64,000 nt of DNA from Shimia_B sp038528385 (GCA_038528385.1 JBCBET010000009.1:1-64000); one strand, 5' to 3'. Counted from the first letter of the stretch, positions 1 through 7,861 are shown. Made by a program: numbers and translations. The notes: generated by a model not told the origin, from the sequence alone.

Positions 1-256
1 CAGGCCCCCAAAAGAGGGCGGGATGTCCCGCATCCCCGGGGGTGCTCGGGGGTGGTGTGCTTCCGAAGATCAGCGCGGTAAGGCGATCTCCGATCCGATC
101 GTAGAGCATAGAGGCGCCCCAGATGAGCGCGCCGATGCCAGCGGCGATGGCGGCCGTGACGAGGCCCTCCGTAAAGGCCGCGCGCAGGATTATGCCGCCC
201 GCGAGCCCGAGGAAGAAACCCACCGGGGCGCGTCCAATGCCGGTCCAAATGTTCAT
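1..256 (-). CDS. Small membrane protein, 3'-truncated by window edge
   Basis: This reading frame starts at an ATG preceded by a strong GGAGG-type ribosome site and runs open off the window start, so at least 85 residues are seen. The protein begins MNIWTGIGRAPVGFFLGLAG and has two hydrophobic stretches (about residues 9-24 and 32-50), with the glycine-rich first one recalling small GlsB/YeaQ-like or glycine-zipper membrane proteins. The visible C-terminal part is Pro/Gly-rich and low in complexity. The family is not recognised with certainty. It is divergent from the thioesterase gene that follows. The true C-terminus lies outside the window. Confidence 0.6.
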   Translation of the reverse strand, partial: MNIWTGIGRAPVGFFLGLAGGIILRAAFTEGLVTAAIAAGIGALIWGASMLYDRIGDRLTALIFGSTPPPSTPGDAGHPALFWGP

Positions 257-320
257 GGCTCTGGCCTCCTTCCGCGCGCACGGTATGGTCGGGCAAAGTG
301 GCAAGATGAGGGCAGCGGCC

Positions 321-755
321 ATGGGGACTTTCGAGCCACGGGTGGCGGATTTCGAGGCGCGGGTGCGCGGAAGCTTCGAACGGCAGATCATCGCGGAGAG
401 CCTCGGGCTCTCCATGCCGGTCTGCGAGGCCGGACGCGTCGTGCTCGAGATGCCGTTCAATCCCGCCTTCGTCCAGCAGCACGGATTTCACCATGCGGGC
501 GTAACGACGACGGGCATGGACAGCGCCTGCGGCTACGCCGCGATGACGCTCATGGAGGCCGATGCCGAGGTGCTCACCGTGGAATTCAAGACGTCGCTCC
601 TGTCGCCCGCGGCGGGTGCGCAGTTCCGCTACGACGGTCACGTCATCCGCGCCGGGCGCACGCTCCTTTTCACGGAGGGGCGCGCGGAGGCCGACGGCAA
701 GCTCATCGCGACGATGTCGGCGACGATGATGGCCGTGCGGGGCCTCCCGGGCTGA
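321..755 (+). CDS. PaaI-type hotdog-fold thioesterase
   Basis: A 144-residue protein of the size and layout of PaaI/YbgC-type acyl-CoA thioesterases. The motif HHAGVTTTGMDSACGYAA (roughly residues 56-73) matches the hotdog family's HGG/D active-site helix, and a central beta-strand region (VEFKTSLLSPA) follows. The ATG at 321 was chosen over an upstream in-frame ATG at 123, because the upstream extension reads as the antisense of the opposite-strand gene at 1-256. The last 53 bases overlap the 3' end of the convergent MFS gene. Substrate is unknown; the likely role is hydrolysis of a CoA thioester in the cytosol. Confidence 0.75.
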   Translation: MGTFEPRVADFEARVRGSFERQIIAESLGLSMPVCEAGRVVLEMPFNPAFVQQHGFHHAGVTTTGMDSACGYAAMTLMEADAEVLTVEFKTSLLSPAAGAQFRYDGHVIRAGRTLLFTEGRAEADGKLIATMSATMMAVRGLPG

Positions 756-1905
756 GGCGGCGCGAGAGCTGGAGATTGGCCAGCGCCAGGAGCATCAGGG
801 CGGCGGCGGCGATCCCGAGCCTCTCGATCCCGGCAAGTGAAATCACGCCTGCGCCGATGCCCGAGCCCACCGCGCTGCCCACGTAGATCGCGGACGCGTT
901 GAGCGCGAGCGCCACGGGTGCCTGCGCTCCGCAGAGCTCCACGAGGCGCACTTGTTGCGCCGCGCCAAAGCTCCATCCCGCGACCGACCAAAGGAAGGTC
1001 CAGCCGAAGAGAGCGGCGCCGGGGACGGGAAGCGCGCTGTAGAACGGCAGGAGCGGAAACTGGACGAGGACGAGCGCCGTGAGCGTGCGCCCCGCGCCGA
1101 TGCGGTCCGCGAGCACCCCGCCCAGGATGTTGCCGATCACCGCCCCGATGCCGAAGACGAGCAGGACCAGCGTGATCTCGTCGCGCCCGAAGCCCATGCG
1201 CGCGCTGAGCAGCGGGGCGAGATAGGTGTAGATCAGGAAGATCGCGGCCAGGAAGGTCGCGGTGAAGCCGATGGCCACCATCATCGGTCCGTCGCGGAGG
1301 ACGGCGCCGAGATCCGCGAGGCTCGTGGCCTGGAAGGACAGACCCCTGGGAACCCGCGCCCAGATGATCGCGATCGCCGGCACCGCCAGCGCCGCGACGA
1401 TGAGGAGCGCCGTGCGCCATCCGAACGTGTAGGCGATCCAGCTTCCCGCCGGGATGCCCAGCACCTGGGCCAGCGTGATGCCGAGAAAGACGGTGGCGAG
1501 CGCCTTTGCACGCCGCTTGGGCGGTGCGAGCCCCGCCACGATCGCTGCCGTCACCGGGGTCACCACACCCGCACCGGCGGCGGCGAGAACGCGCGTGGCC
1601 CCCAGCACCTCGAAAGAGGGTGCAAGGGCGCCGATGAAGGCCGCCGCCGCGAAGACTGAAAGCCCGCTTGCGAGCACACGCCGGCGCCCGATCCGGCCGG
1701 TGAGGGCCACGAGGATCGGCGAGAGCGGTGCATAGGCCAGCGCATAGATGGTCAGGAGCGTTCCCGCCGCGCCCGGGCTCACGTCGAGCCCGCCGGCCAC
1801 CGGCTCGATGATGCCGATGACGACGAACGCCCCCATGCCCACGACGAAATTGGCGAAGGCGAGGAGCACGAGAAGCTGTCGGGTGAGGGCGCTGTCTGCG
1901 GGCAT
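703..1905 (-). CDS. MFS transporter (drug/sugar efflux type)
   Basis: 400 residues with about twelve hydrophobic segments. The loop after TM2 carries the MFS signature (ALTGRIGRRRVLA), and a second copy (GGVLADRIGAGRTLTA) marks the start of the C-terminal half, as expected of the twelve-TM major facilitator fold. The overall look (VVIGIIEPVAGGLDVSPGAAG) resembles AraJ/DHA1-type exporters in the inner membrane. The hydrophilic tail (SPGGPARPSSSPTSSR) is coded within the overlap with the thioesterase gene. The direction of transport and the substrate cannot be told from sequence. Confidence 0.85.
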   Translation of the reverse strand: MPADSALTRQLLVLLAFANFVVGMGAFVVIGIIEPVAGGLDVSPGAAGTLLTIYALAYAPLSPILVALTGRIGRRRVLASGLSVFAAAAFIGALAPSFEVLGATRVLAAAGAGVVTPVTAAIVAGLAPPKRRAKALATVFLGITLAQVLGIPAGSWIAYTFGWRTALLIVAALAVPAIAIIWARVPRGLSFQATSLADLGAVLRDGPMMVAIGFTATFLAAIFLIYTYLAPLLSARMGFGRDEITLVLLVFGIGAVIGNILGGVLADRIGAGRTLTALVLVQFPLLPFYSALPVPGAALFGWTFLWSVAGWSFGAAQQVRLVELCGAQAPVALALNASAIYVGSAVGSGIGAGVISLAGIERLGIAAAALMLLALANLQLSRRLSPGGPARPSSSPTSSR

Positions 1906-1956
1906 TCCCGTAGGATCGCGCGGGCGCCGGGGTCGTCAAGGGCGCGCGCGCCCGTT

Positions 1957-2006
1957 GCATGCTGCGGCATGCCGCACATGTGCAAGGAAGCGCATGTTTT
2001 CATGCG
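1957..2006. promoter_or_regulatory. Cluster of CATG-centred palindromes
   Basis: In the gap between the MFS gene and the small gene at 2095 there is a run of palindromes with CATG centres: GCATGC (1957-1962), TGCGGCATGCCGCA (1963-1976), GCACATGTGC (1974-1983) and CGCATG-TTTT-CATGCG (1991-2006). They lie upstream of both divergent genes. This may be a regulator-binding region or a set of small hairpins; no promoter boxes are convincing. Confidence 0.4.
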
Positions 2007-2094
2007 ATTAAAATGTGTTTTTCTACCGGGCCACAGGCGCTAAGTTTCCGATAAGAAATCTGCTGAAAGCGACGGAAGAGAGGACGAGCGCGAC

Positions 2095-2328
2095 GTGGCC
2101 GGATATAACAGGACCTTCGAACTCAGCGTTGAAGACCTCGAGATCATCGAAACGGCGCTTTATCGCAAGAAGGCCGATCTGGCGCAGCGGAGGCTCGACG
2201 CGCTGAAGGAAAACGTGGTGCCGGAGGACTACGACGCGGAGATCCGGGAGATCGCCGGGCTCCTCGGGCGGCTTCACAACCAGAAGGTCTTCTACCGCCC
2301 GAAACGCGGCGTGTACGTGGGCGGCTAG
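2095..2328 (+). CDS. Small conserved-looking protein, 77 aa
   Basis: A GTG-started frame, preceded by GAGAGGA at a distance of about ten bases. The product is soluble, highly charged and predicted mostly helical (SVEDLEIIETALYRKKADLA), with a basic C-terminus (YRPKRGVYVGG). I do not recognise the family. The regular codon use and the helical, amphipathic character support a real gene. Its stop overlaps the 3' end of the convergent MAPEG gene by four bases. Confidence 0.6.
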   Translation: MAGYNRTFELSVEDLEIIETALYRKKADLAQRRLDALKENVVPEDYDAEIREIAGLLGRLHNQKVFYRPKRGVYVGG

Positions 2329-2729
2329 CCCAGCCGGAAGAGCTCCACCGCCAGCGCCAGCGGAGAGAGCCAGCCGAGGGTGAAGAGGACGGGCCGCCAG
2401 GGGAACGTGAAGCGTCCCCAGATCATCAGGGCGGCGTGGCCCAGGCGGAGCCAAAAGAAGGCCGCGACCGCCGCTACGGTGACAGCACTCGACACCTCCG
2501 CGGCCTCCGCCACGAGCACCAGCACCGCCAGCGGCATCGCCTGCTCCAGGAGGTTGAGATGGGCGCGATGGGCGCGCTGCACCCAGGGCACCATGGCGGG
2601 AATGTTGGCACGCCCGTCCGCGGTCACCTGCTCGGCGCTTTCCGTGGAATTCACCCCGATGATGAAGGGGATCCAAAGGCTCGCGGCGAGGACCATGGTG
2701 AGCGTGAGCCAGAAGAGCTCCTCCGTCAT
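2325..2729 (-). CDS. MAPEG-family membrane protein
   Basis: 134 residues with four hydrophobic segments and the MAPEG-like motif RANIPAMVPWVQRAHRAHLNLLEQ, in which the R-A-H-x-N-x-x-E part corresponds to the glutathione/active-site helix in microsomal GST/FLAP relatives. The expected location is the inner membrane. The ATG overlaps the stop of the upstream SRPBCC gene (ATGA), so the two are probably translationally coupled in an operon with the ArsR-type regulator. Bacterial members of this family have no well-defined substrate. Confidence 0.8.
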   Translation of the reverse strand: MTEELFWLTLTMVLAASLWIPFIIGVNSTESAEQVTADGRANIPAMVPWVQRAHRAHLNLLEQAMPLAVLVLVAEAAEVSSAVTVAAVAAFFWLRLGHAALMIWGRFTFPWRPVLFTLGWLSPLALAVELFRLG

Positions 2730-3166
2730 GACGCGCCCGCCGAGCCGAAGCGGATGGCCTCGCCGGTCTCCAGATAGGTCTTGAGCCCCGCGAAGAGCCG
2801 CGCCCAGCCATCGGCGACGCCTTCGCCGTGCACGACGGGGAAGGTGAGGTCGTAGTGCTCGAGCGTGAGCGCGCAGACAGCTCCTTCTTCCCGCAGGTGG
2901 TAGACCACCCGGGAGGGTGCGCCACCACCCTCCCAATGGGGCTCGAAGGTCTGCTCGATCCGCGTCTTCGGATCGAGCCGGATATCGCGCATGTCCATCA
3001 TCGGCTGACCGGGCGCGAAGGCGTAGCGGGTCGTGGTCCCGTCGCGCGAGATGTGCTCGGTCAGGAAATGGTACCGGGCGATCGTGGCAGGATCGGTCAG
3101 CGCATCCCAGAGCGCGTCGAGCGTGCAGTGGATATAGGTTTGCAGGACGTAGTCGGGCTTCATCAT
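2726..3166 (-). CDS. SRPBCC (AHSA1-like) domain protein
   Basis: 146 residues starting with MMKPDYVLQTYIHCTLDALW, the usual N-terminal strand and helix of AHSA1/START-like ligand-binding proteins, and ending with the helix GWARLFAGLKTYLETGE typical of that fold. The double ATG at 3161-3166 follows GAGGAG and was preferred over a GTG at 3193 that would overlap the upstream stop. It is the middle gene of a coupled trio (ArsR-SRPBCC regulator, this gene, MAPEG). Its last helix is close to that of the regulator's C-terminal domain, so the two may be paralogues. Ligand unknown. Confidence 0.8.
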   Translation of the reverse strand: MMKPDYVLQTYIHCTLDALWDALTDPATIARYHFLTEHISRDGTTTRYAFAPGQPMMDMRDIRLDPKTRIEQTFEPHWEGGGAPSRVVYHLREEGAVCALTLEHYDLTFPVVHGEGVADGWARLFAGLKTYLETGEAIRFGSAGAS

Positions 3167-3189
3167 GGTGTCTCCTCGGGGGCGGATGG

Positions 3190-3933
3190 TCACGGGTGGG
3201 TCTCCTGTTCGGATGGGTCCGGTGCAGCCGGAGGGGAGGCGCGGAACTTGAGGGATGCGCCGGTTTCGAGATACGTCTTCAGACCCGCGAGGGTGCGGCG
3301 CCAGCCGTCGGCCATGTCCTGCGTGGCGTCATGGTGGACGAGGGTGAACTTCGTGTGGGCCCCTTCGGCCGTGAAGTGGTGGATGAGGTCGCTCGGGGGC
3401 AGGTCGGCCCAGCGGGGCGTGAAGCGCGCCTCGAGCGTCGTCTCCGTCTCCCGCGTCTCCTCGATGGTGAGCATCTTCGCGCCGCCGCGAAAGAAGTGGA
3501 GCGCCGCGCCCTCGCGGGTCACCGCATCGGCCATGAAGCTGAACGCCGCCTGCGCCTCCGAGCTCCTGAGCGCCCCCCGGATGCGGGCAGGGGGCGCGGC
3601 GATGAAGGTGGTGAGCGTCAGCGTCTCGCGCCGCTCGAGTTGAGCCTTGAGATCGAGCACGCCGCGGGTGGTGGCCCGCGCCATGGGCGCGATCCAGCGG
3701 TCGAGCGCCTCCTGCAGCGGTACCGGGTTCAGGTAGTGGTATTTGAAGCGCCCGCGCTTCAGCGTGGTGATGAGGCCCGCTTCCTCCAGGACGGCGAGAT
3801 GCTTCATGACGCCGAAGCGGGTCATCTCTAAGCGGCCGCCGAGCGCGGTGAGCGTCTGCCCGTCCTCCGCGCGTAGGGCGTCGAGGAGGTTTCGGCGGGC
3901 CGGGTCGGCCATGGCTTTGAAGATCGCGTCCAT
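3190..3933 (-). CDS. ArsR-family regulator fused to SRPBCC domain
   Basis: 247 residues in two parts. Residues 1-90 form an ArsR-type winged helix (MADPARRNLLDALRAEDG, then MTRFGVMKHLAVLEEAGLI as recognition helix). Residues about 100-240 form an AHSA1-like SRPBCC domain ending GWRRTLAGLKTYLETGASLKF. The fusion suggests that the C-terminal pocket binds an effector, replacing the metal or thiol sensors of classical ArsR proteins. It leads the operon with the SRPBCC and MAPEG genes. The upstream AT-rich stretch (3934-3985) with repeated GTCAC/GTGAC motifs around 3955-3980 is a plausible self-operator, which is an inference. Confidence 0.85.
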   Translation of the reverse strand: MDAIFKAMADPARRNLLDALRAEDGQTLTALGGRLEMTRFGVMKHLAVLEEAGLITTLKRGRFKYHYLNPVPLQEALDRWIAPMARATTRGVLDLKAQLERRETLTLTTFIAAPPARIRGALRSSEAQAAFSFMADAVTREGAALHFFRGGAKMLTIEETRETETTLEARFTPRWADLPPSDLIHHFTAEGAHTKFTLVHHDATQDMADGWRRTLAGLKTYLETGASLKFRASPPAAPDPSEQETHP

Positions 3934-4038
3934 GGGACCATAGGTGTATATTTAGTCACGTGAGTCAATGGTCACTTTTAATGCGGAGGCCGACTCGCTA
4001 CCACACCCCTGAAAACACGAATGAAAAAGGAGCCCGCG

Positions 4039-4794
4039 ATGTCAGAGCCCCAGTACCTTGAGACGCCAGAGGGCCGCCGCATCGCCTACCACCGGAGCCC
4101 GGGCCGCGGGCCCGGCATCGTCTTTCTTGGTGGGTTCGCCTCCGACATGACGGGCTCGAAAGCCACCCATTTGGAGGCGTGGTGCGCCGCTGAGGGACGC
4201 GCCTTCCTGCGGTTCGACTATTCCGGGCACGGCGCCTCTTCGGGGCGTTTCGAGGACGGGGCGATCGGCGACTGGGCCGCCGATGCCGAGGCGGCGATCA
4301 CGGCGCTCACCGACGGGCCGCAGGTGCTCATAGGCTCCTCCATGGGCGGCTGGATTTCGCTTCTGATGACCCGGCGGCTCGGGGCGAAGGTGGCGGGGCT
4401 CGTGACCATCGCCGCCGCCCCGGATTTCACCGAGGACGGCTACTGGGCCGAGTTCTCCGACGACGAGCGCGCCGCGCTCATGGCCGACGGGCAAATCGCG
4501 GTGCCGTCAGAGTACGGGGATCCCTACATCATCACCCGTCGCCTGATCGAGGACGGGCGCGCGCATCTCCTTCTGCGTGAGCCCCTGGAACTCACCTTGC
4601 CCACCCGCATGCTGCAGGGCACCGCGGACACCGTGGTGCCCCTGGCGCGGGCGGTGAAAATCCTCGAGCATGTCACGGGCGAGGATATCCGCTTCGTCGC
4701 GCTCAAGGGGGCCGACCACAGCTTTTCGAGCCAGCCGGCGCTGAAGGTGCTGGAAGACGCCACGCTGAACGTGCTCTCCGTCCTTGAGGGTTAG
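4039..4794 (+). CDS. Alpha/beta hydrolase
   Basis: 251 residues from the ATG at 4039, which has AAGGAG seven bases upstream. The in-frame ATG at 4021 contains that site and is less likely. The nucleophile elbow reads IGSSMGGW (about residue 103), the oxyanion strand IVFLGGF precedes it, the acid is in GTADTVVP and the catalytic histidine in KGADHSFS. This is the full Ser-Asp-His set of a carboxylesterase or palmitoyl-thioesterase-like hydrolase (ABHD10-like layout). Expected to be cytosolic. Substrate unknown. Confidence 0.85.
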   Translation: MSEPQYLETPEGRRIAYHRSPGRGPGIVFLGGFASDMTGSKATHLEAWCAAEGRAFLRFDYSGHGASSGRFEDGAIGDWAADAEAAITALTDGPQVLIGSSMGGWISLLMTRRLGAKVAGLVTIAAAPDFTEDGYWAEFSDDERAALMADGQIAVPSEYGDPYIITRRLIEDGRAHLLLREPLELTLPTRMLQGTADTVVPLARAVKILEHVTGEDIRFVALKGADHSFSSQPALKVLEDATLNVLSVLEG

Positions 4795-4802
4795 AGCGGG
4801 AT

Positions 4803-4849
4803 CGAGGGGCCAGCCCCTCGAGCTCCCCGAAGTACTGAGCACAAAGAAG
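4803..4849 (-). repeat. Dispersed intergenic repeat, copy 1 (minus)
   Basis: Contains GAAGTACTGAGCACAAAGAAG-type core (4829-4849), the reverse complement of the core seen elsewhere in the window, next to a GC hairpin CGAGGGGC-CA-GCCCCTCG at 4803-4820. It lies just after the hydrolase stop, inverted relative to copy 2. Confidence 0.7.
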
Positions 4850-4886
4850 CCGGGGCGCGCGCGCTGTGAGGGTCGGCGCGCGGTTC

Positions 4887-4922
4887 AACTTCTTTGTGCC
4901 CCGTACTTCCGCCGGAGGCATC
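4887..4922 (+). repeat. Dispersed intergenic repeat, copy 2 (plus)
   Basis: Core CTTCTTTGTGCCCCGTACTT (4887-4906) followed by CCGCCGGAGGCATCCG. Almost identical, including this tail, to the minus-strand copy at 23475-23510. An inverted repeat CGCAAA...TTTGCG (4940-4958) lies just downstream, upstream of the symporter gene. Confidence 0.75.
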
Positions 4923-5008
4923 CGGCCTGCGCCACTTGACGCAAAGTTTCCTTTTGCGCGCGGGGCCGTAGCCGCTAGCGTCGCGCGAAAGAAGCGCAGG
5001 GAGGGAAC

Positions 5009-6358
5009 ATGGCGCTATCGTTCGGGCAGAAGGCGGGCTGGGGTCTTGCCGATATGGGCATCGTCGTCTTCGTCATCGTCAAGCAGCTCCTGGTGCTGGC
5101 ATTTCTGACGTCCTATCTCGGCGTCGATGCGGCGCTGGCGGGGGCCATCGCCACGGGCGTGCTGCTCTTCGACATGATCACGGATCCGGCCATCGGGTAT
5201 CTCTCGGACAGGACATCGAGCCGCTTTGGCCGCCGCTACCCCTGGATGGTCACGGGCGCCGTGGTGCTGGCGCTGGGCACGTATCTCATGTTCGCGGTAC
5301 CGCCCGGCGGCACGCCCGCCTTCAACGCGTATTGGTTCACCGGTTTCTTCATCCTGGCCACCGTGGGCTTCACCATGGTGGCAATCCCTTACGGCGCCAC
5401 CGCAGGTGAGATGACGCAGGACGCGCGGGAACGCTCGGCCATGGTGGCGTGGCGCATGGGCTTTGCCTCCGTGGGCATCCTCATCGGCGGCGCGGTGCTG
5501 CCGGCGCTGGCCGGGGGCACGCTCGCAGGTCATGCCACCGCCGCGCTCATCGTGGCACCCGTCATCATCGGGGCGGTGTGGCTCTCGGTCTATTTCACGC
5601 GCCGCGCGCCGCGCATTTCGCTCCCCTCGAGCGTGAGTCCCGTGCGGATGATGGGGCTCGTGATCGCGAACCGCGCCTTCGTGGTGCTGGCGCTTCTCTA
5701 CGGGGTCATGACGTTTTCGGTGGCGCTGATCACGGCGGGGCTTGCCTTTGCCGTCCTCTACCTGATCGAGGACGCCGGCGGCACGCCGCTCTCGGGCCTG
5801 GCGGGGGCGCTCGGCGCGCTCTCGCTCCTTCTGGGCATGTTCGTCTTCGGCTCCATCCTCTCCCAGGTCGTCTGGGTGATCCTGTCGAACCGGCTGGGCA
5901 AGACCGTCGCGCTCTGTGCCGGGCTCGTAGCCTATATCGCGCTGCTCTGCGGACTCTATGCGGCGCTGCCCTCCACCGATGTCACCACGGTGGCCGTGCT
6001 CTTTCTCATCGCGGGCTTCACCAACGGGGCCTACCAGCAGATCCCCTGGGCGATGTATCCCGACCTCATGGACGTCACACGCGCCGAGACGGGTGAGGCC
6101 ATCGAGGGCGCGTTCTCGGCGATCTGGCTTTTCGGGCAAAAGCTCGCCAACGCGCTGGCACCGGGGGCCATGGGGCTCATCCTCGCGCTCTGGGGGTGGC
6201 GGGCCACGACGGAGGGACGCGTGGCGCAGGTGCCGGAGGCGGTCACTGCGCTACACGTCGCCATGACCCTGGTGCCCGCCGCTATTTTCGCCGTCTCGAT
6301 CCTGGCCCTGCTTGGCATCTATCGCCCCATGGCCGCGCGGGTGATCGCGCGACCCTGA
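5009..6358 (+). CDS. GPH-family (MFS_2) sugar/cation symporter
   Basis: 449 residues with about twelve TM segments. The N-terminus (GQKAGWGLADMG), the motif DMITDPAIGYLSDRTSSRFGRRYPW and the later motif PWAMYPDLMDVTRAETGEAIEG are characteristic of glycoside-pentoside-hexuronide:cation symporters such as MelB and its MFS_2 relatives. Inner-membrane uptake of a sugar, glycoside or similar solute with Na+ or H+ is the family function. It lies just upstream of, and in the same direction as, the HisD-like catabolic cluster, but a LacI-type operator and promoter separate them, so it may or may not share its substrate with that cluster. Confidence 0.85.
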   Translation: MALSFGQKAGWGLADMGIVVFVIVKQLLVLAFLTSYLGVDAALAGAIATGVLLFDMITDPAIGYLSDRTSSRFGRRYPWMVTGAVVLALGTYLMFAVPPGGTPAFNAYWFTGFFILATVGFTMVAIPYGATAGEMTQDARERSAMVAWRMGFASVGILIGGAVLPALAGGTLAGHATAALIVAPVIIGAVWLSVYFTRRAPRISLPSSVSPVRMMGLVIANRAFVVLALLYGVMTFSVALITAGLAFAVLYLIEDAGGTPLSGLAGALGALSLLLGMFVFGSILSQVVWVILSNRLGKTVALCAGLVAYIALLCGLYAALPSTDVTTVAVLFLIAGFTNGAYQQIPWAMYPDLMDVTRAETGEAIEGAFSAIWLFGQKLANALAPGAMGLILALWGWRATTEGRVAQVPEAVTALHVAMTLVPAAIFAVSILALLGIYRPMAARVIARP

Positions 6359-6373
6359 GCGCCCGCCGCCCGA

Positions 6374-6393
6374 TTTTGCAAGCGTATGCAAAA
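6374..6393. promoter_or_regulatory. LacI-type operator (TTTTGCAAGCGTATGCAAAA)
   Basis: A 20-bp dyad with arms TTTTGCAAG and TATGCAAAA around a central CG; seven of nine arm positions are complementary. An even-length palindrome with central CG is typical for LacI/GalR-family regulators, and one such regulator is encoded at 11082-12071 in the same cluster. It sits immediately upstream of the candidate promoter at 6399-6426. Confidence 0.6.
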
Positions 6394-6398
6394 ATGGG

Positions 6399-6426
6399 TT
6401 GAGGCAGTCCATGCTTCCTTTATGCT
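6399..6426 (+). promoter_or_regulatory. Candidate sigma-70 promoter for HisD-like operon
   Basis: TTGAGG (6399-6404) and TATGCT (6421-6426) are separated by 16 bases. The boxes lie between the LacI-type operator and the HisD-like start codon at 6455. The fit to consensus is moderate. Confidence 0.4.
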
Positions 6427-6454
6427 GGGCGCGACACCAGACATGGAGGGCGCG

Positions 6455-7780
6455 ATGGCGCAGTATCTCAAGCGCGGTAAACCGGCCGATGAACGGGCCG
6501 AAGACGATGCGAAGGTGCGCGGCATCGTCGAGGGCATCCTGGGCGACATCGAAGCGCGCGGAGACGCGGCGGTGCGCGATCTGTCGGTGAAATTCGACAA
6601 GTACGAGCCCCGGGCCTTTCGCCTCACATCGTCGGAGATCGCGGCGGCGATGCAGAAGGTCACCACGCGGGAAATGAACGACATCCGCTTTGCCCAGGCG
6701 CAGATCCGGCGCTTCGCAGAAGCCCAGAAGGCCTCGATGCACGACATCGAGGTGGAGACGATGCCGGGCGTGATCCTCGGCCACAAGAACATCCCGGTGA
6801 ATTCCGTGGGCTGCTACGTGCCGGGCGGAAAGTTTCCAATGGTGGCCTCCGCGCACATGTCGGTGCTCACCGCGAAGGTGGCGGGCGTGAAGCGTATCGT
6901 GGCCTCCGCCCCGCCGGTGAAGGGCGCGCCGCACCCGGCGATCGTGGCCGCCATGCACGAGGGCGGCGCCGACGAGATCCTCGTCCTCGGCGGGGTGCAG
7001 GCGGTGGGTGCCATGGCCATCGGGACGGAGACCATCGCGCCCGTGGACATGCTCGTGGGGCCGGGCAACGCCTTCGTGGCCGAAGCGAAGCGCCAGCTCT
7101 TCGGGCGGGTCGGGATCGACCTTTTCGCCGGGCCCACGGAGACCTGCGTCATCGCCGACGACACCGTGGACGGGGAGATGTGCGCCACGGACCTGCTCGG
7201 CCAGGCGGAGCACGGCTACAACTCTCCCGCCGTGCTCATCACCAATTCCGAGAAGCTCGCGCGGGATACGATGGCGGAGATCGCGCGCCTGCTCTCCATC
7301 CTGCCCACCGCCGAGACCGCGCGCGTGTCCTGGGAGGAGTACGGCGAAATCATCCTCTGCGCCGATTACGACGAGATGCTCGCAATTTCCGAAGAAATTG
7401 CGTCCGAGCACATCCAGGTCATGACCGACCGCGACGACTGGTTCCTCGAGAACATGACGAATTACGGCGCGCTCTTCCTCGGGCCGCGCACCAACGTGGC
7501 CAATGGCGACAAGGTGATTGGGACGAACCACACGCTGCCCACGAAGAAGGCCGGGCGCTACACCGGCGGGCTCTGGGTCGGCAAATTCATCAAGACGCAT
7601 TCCTACCAGAAGGTCACTAGCGACGAGGCGGCGACGCTCGTGGGTGAATACGGTTCCCGGCTTTGCATGCTGGAGGGCTTTGTGGGCCATGCCGAGCAAT
7701 GCAATGTCCGTGTGCGCCGCTACGGCGGGGTGAACGTGCCCTACGGCGAAGGCGCGCCTTACCGCGAGGCCGCCGAGTGA
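6455..7780 (+). CDS. HisD-like (histidinol dehydrogenase superfamily) NAD-dependent dehydrogenase
   Basis: 441 residues from ATG 6455, with GGAGG six bases upstream. The protein has the HisD fold with all residues that bind zinc and act in catalysis in HisD: Q and H in GQAEHGYNSP, the E-H pair in ASEHIQV, D and H in GDKVIGTNHTLPT, and a C-terminal H in VGHAEQ. The block GTNHTLPTKKAGRYTGGLWV differs from true HisD (and from the sulfopropanediol dehydrogenase HpsN as I recall it), and there are no his genes nearby. It is therefore probably a zinc/NAD alcohol dehydrogenase of a catabolic pathway, oxidising an alcohol to an acid in two steps. It leads a run with NTF2-like, VOC, SDR and LacI genes. 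The substrate is unknown. Confidence 0.8.
   Translation: MAQYLKRGKPADERAEDDAKVRGIVEGILGDIEARGDAAVRDLSVKFDKYEPRAFRLTSSEIAAAMQKVTTREMNDIRFAQAQIRRFAEAQKASMHDIEVETMPGVILGHKNIPVNSVGCYVPGGKFPMVASAHMSVLTAKVAGVKRIVASAPPVKGAPHPAIVAAMHEGGADEILVLGGVQAVGAMAIGTETIAPVDMLVGPGNAFVAEAKRQLFGRVGIDLFAGPTETCVIADDTVDGEMCATDLLGQAEHGYNSPAVLITNSEKLARDTMAEIARLLSILPTAETARVSWEEYGEIILCADYDEMLAISEEIASEHIQVMTDRDDWFLENMTNYGALFLGPRTNVANGDKVIGTNHTLPTKKAGRYTGGLWVGKFIKTHSYQKVTSDEAATLVGEYGSRLCMLEGFVGHAEQCNVRVRRYGGVNVPYGEGAPYREAAE
7381..7402. repeat. Perfect hairpin inside HisD-like gene
   Basis: CGCAATTTC and GAAATTGCG flank a CGAA loop, forming a 9-bp perfect stem in coding sequence. The 16-base core AATTTCCGAAGAAATT is identical to that of the terminator hairpin at 22046-22069. 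The codons used (ATT, GAA, GAA, ATT) are AT-rich for this gene. Confidence 0.5.
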
Positions 7781-7816
7781 TGAGAGGGTGGGTTGGCCCG
7801 CCCACCCACCCCTCTT

Positions 7817-7861
7817 CGGGGGCGCTGCCCCCGGACCCCCGAAGTACAAGGCACAAAGAAG
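7817..7861 (-). repeat. Dispersed intergenic repeat, copy 3 (minus)
   Basis: Core in reverse orientation at 7841-7861 (GAAGTACAAGGCACAAAGAA...) beside a GC hairpin GGGGGC-GCT-GCCCCC (7818-7832). The end of the element (AAAGAAG) lies directly in front of the ATG at 7862, so the repeat probably supplies the ribosome-binding region of the next gene. Confidence 0.7.

Noticed and set aside
23..886. Plus-strand frame of 287 codons
   Set aside because: Arg/Gly/His-rich translation without any domain; it covers the antisense of the 1-256 gene and another frame of the thioesterase and MFS genes. Shadow frame.
6455..7780. Annotation as histidine biosynthesis hisD
   Set aside because: Catalytic residues are kept, but the sequence block around the NHTLPT motif and the neighbourhood are not those of biosynthetic hisD.
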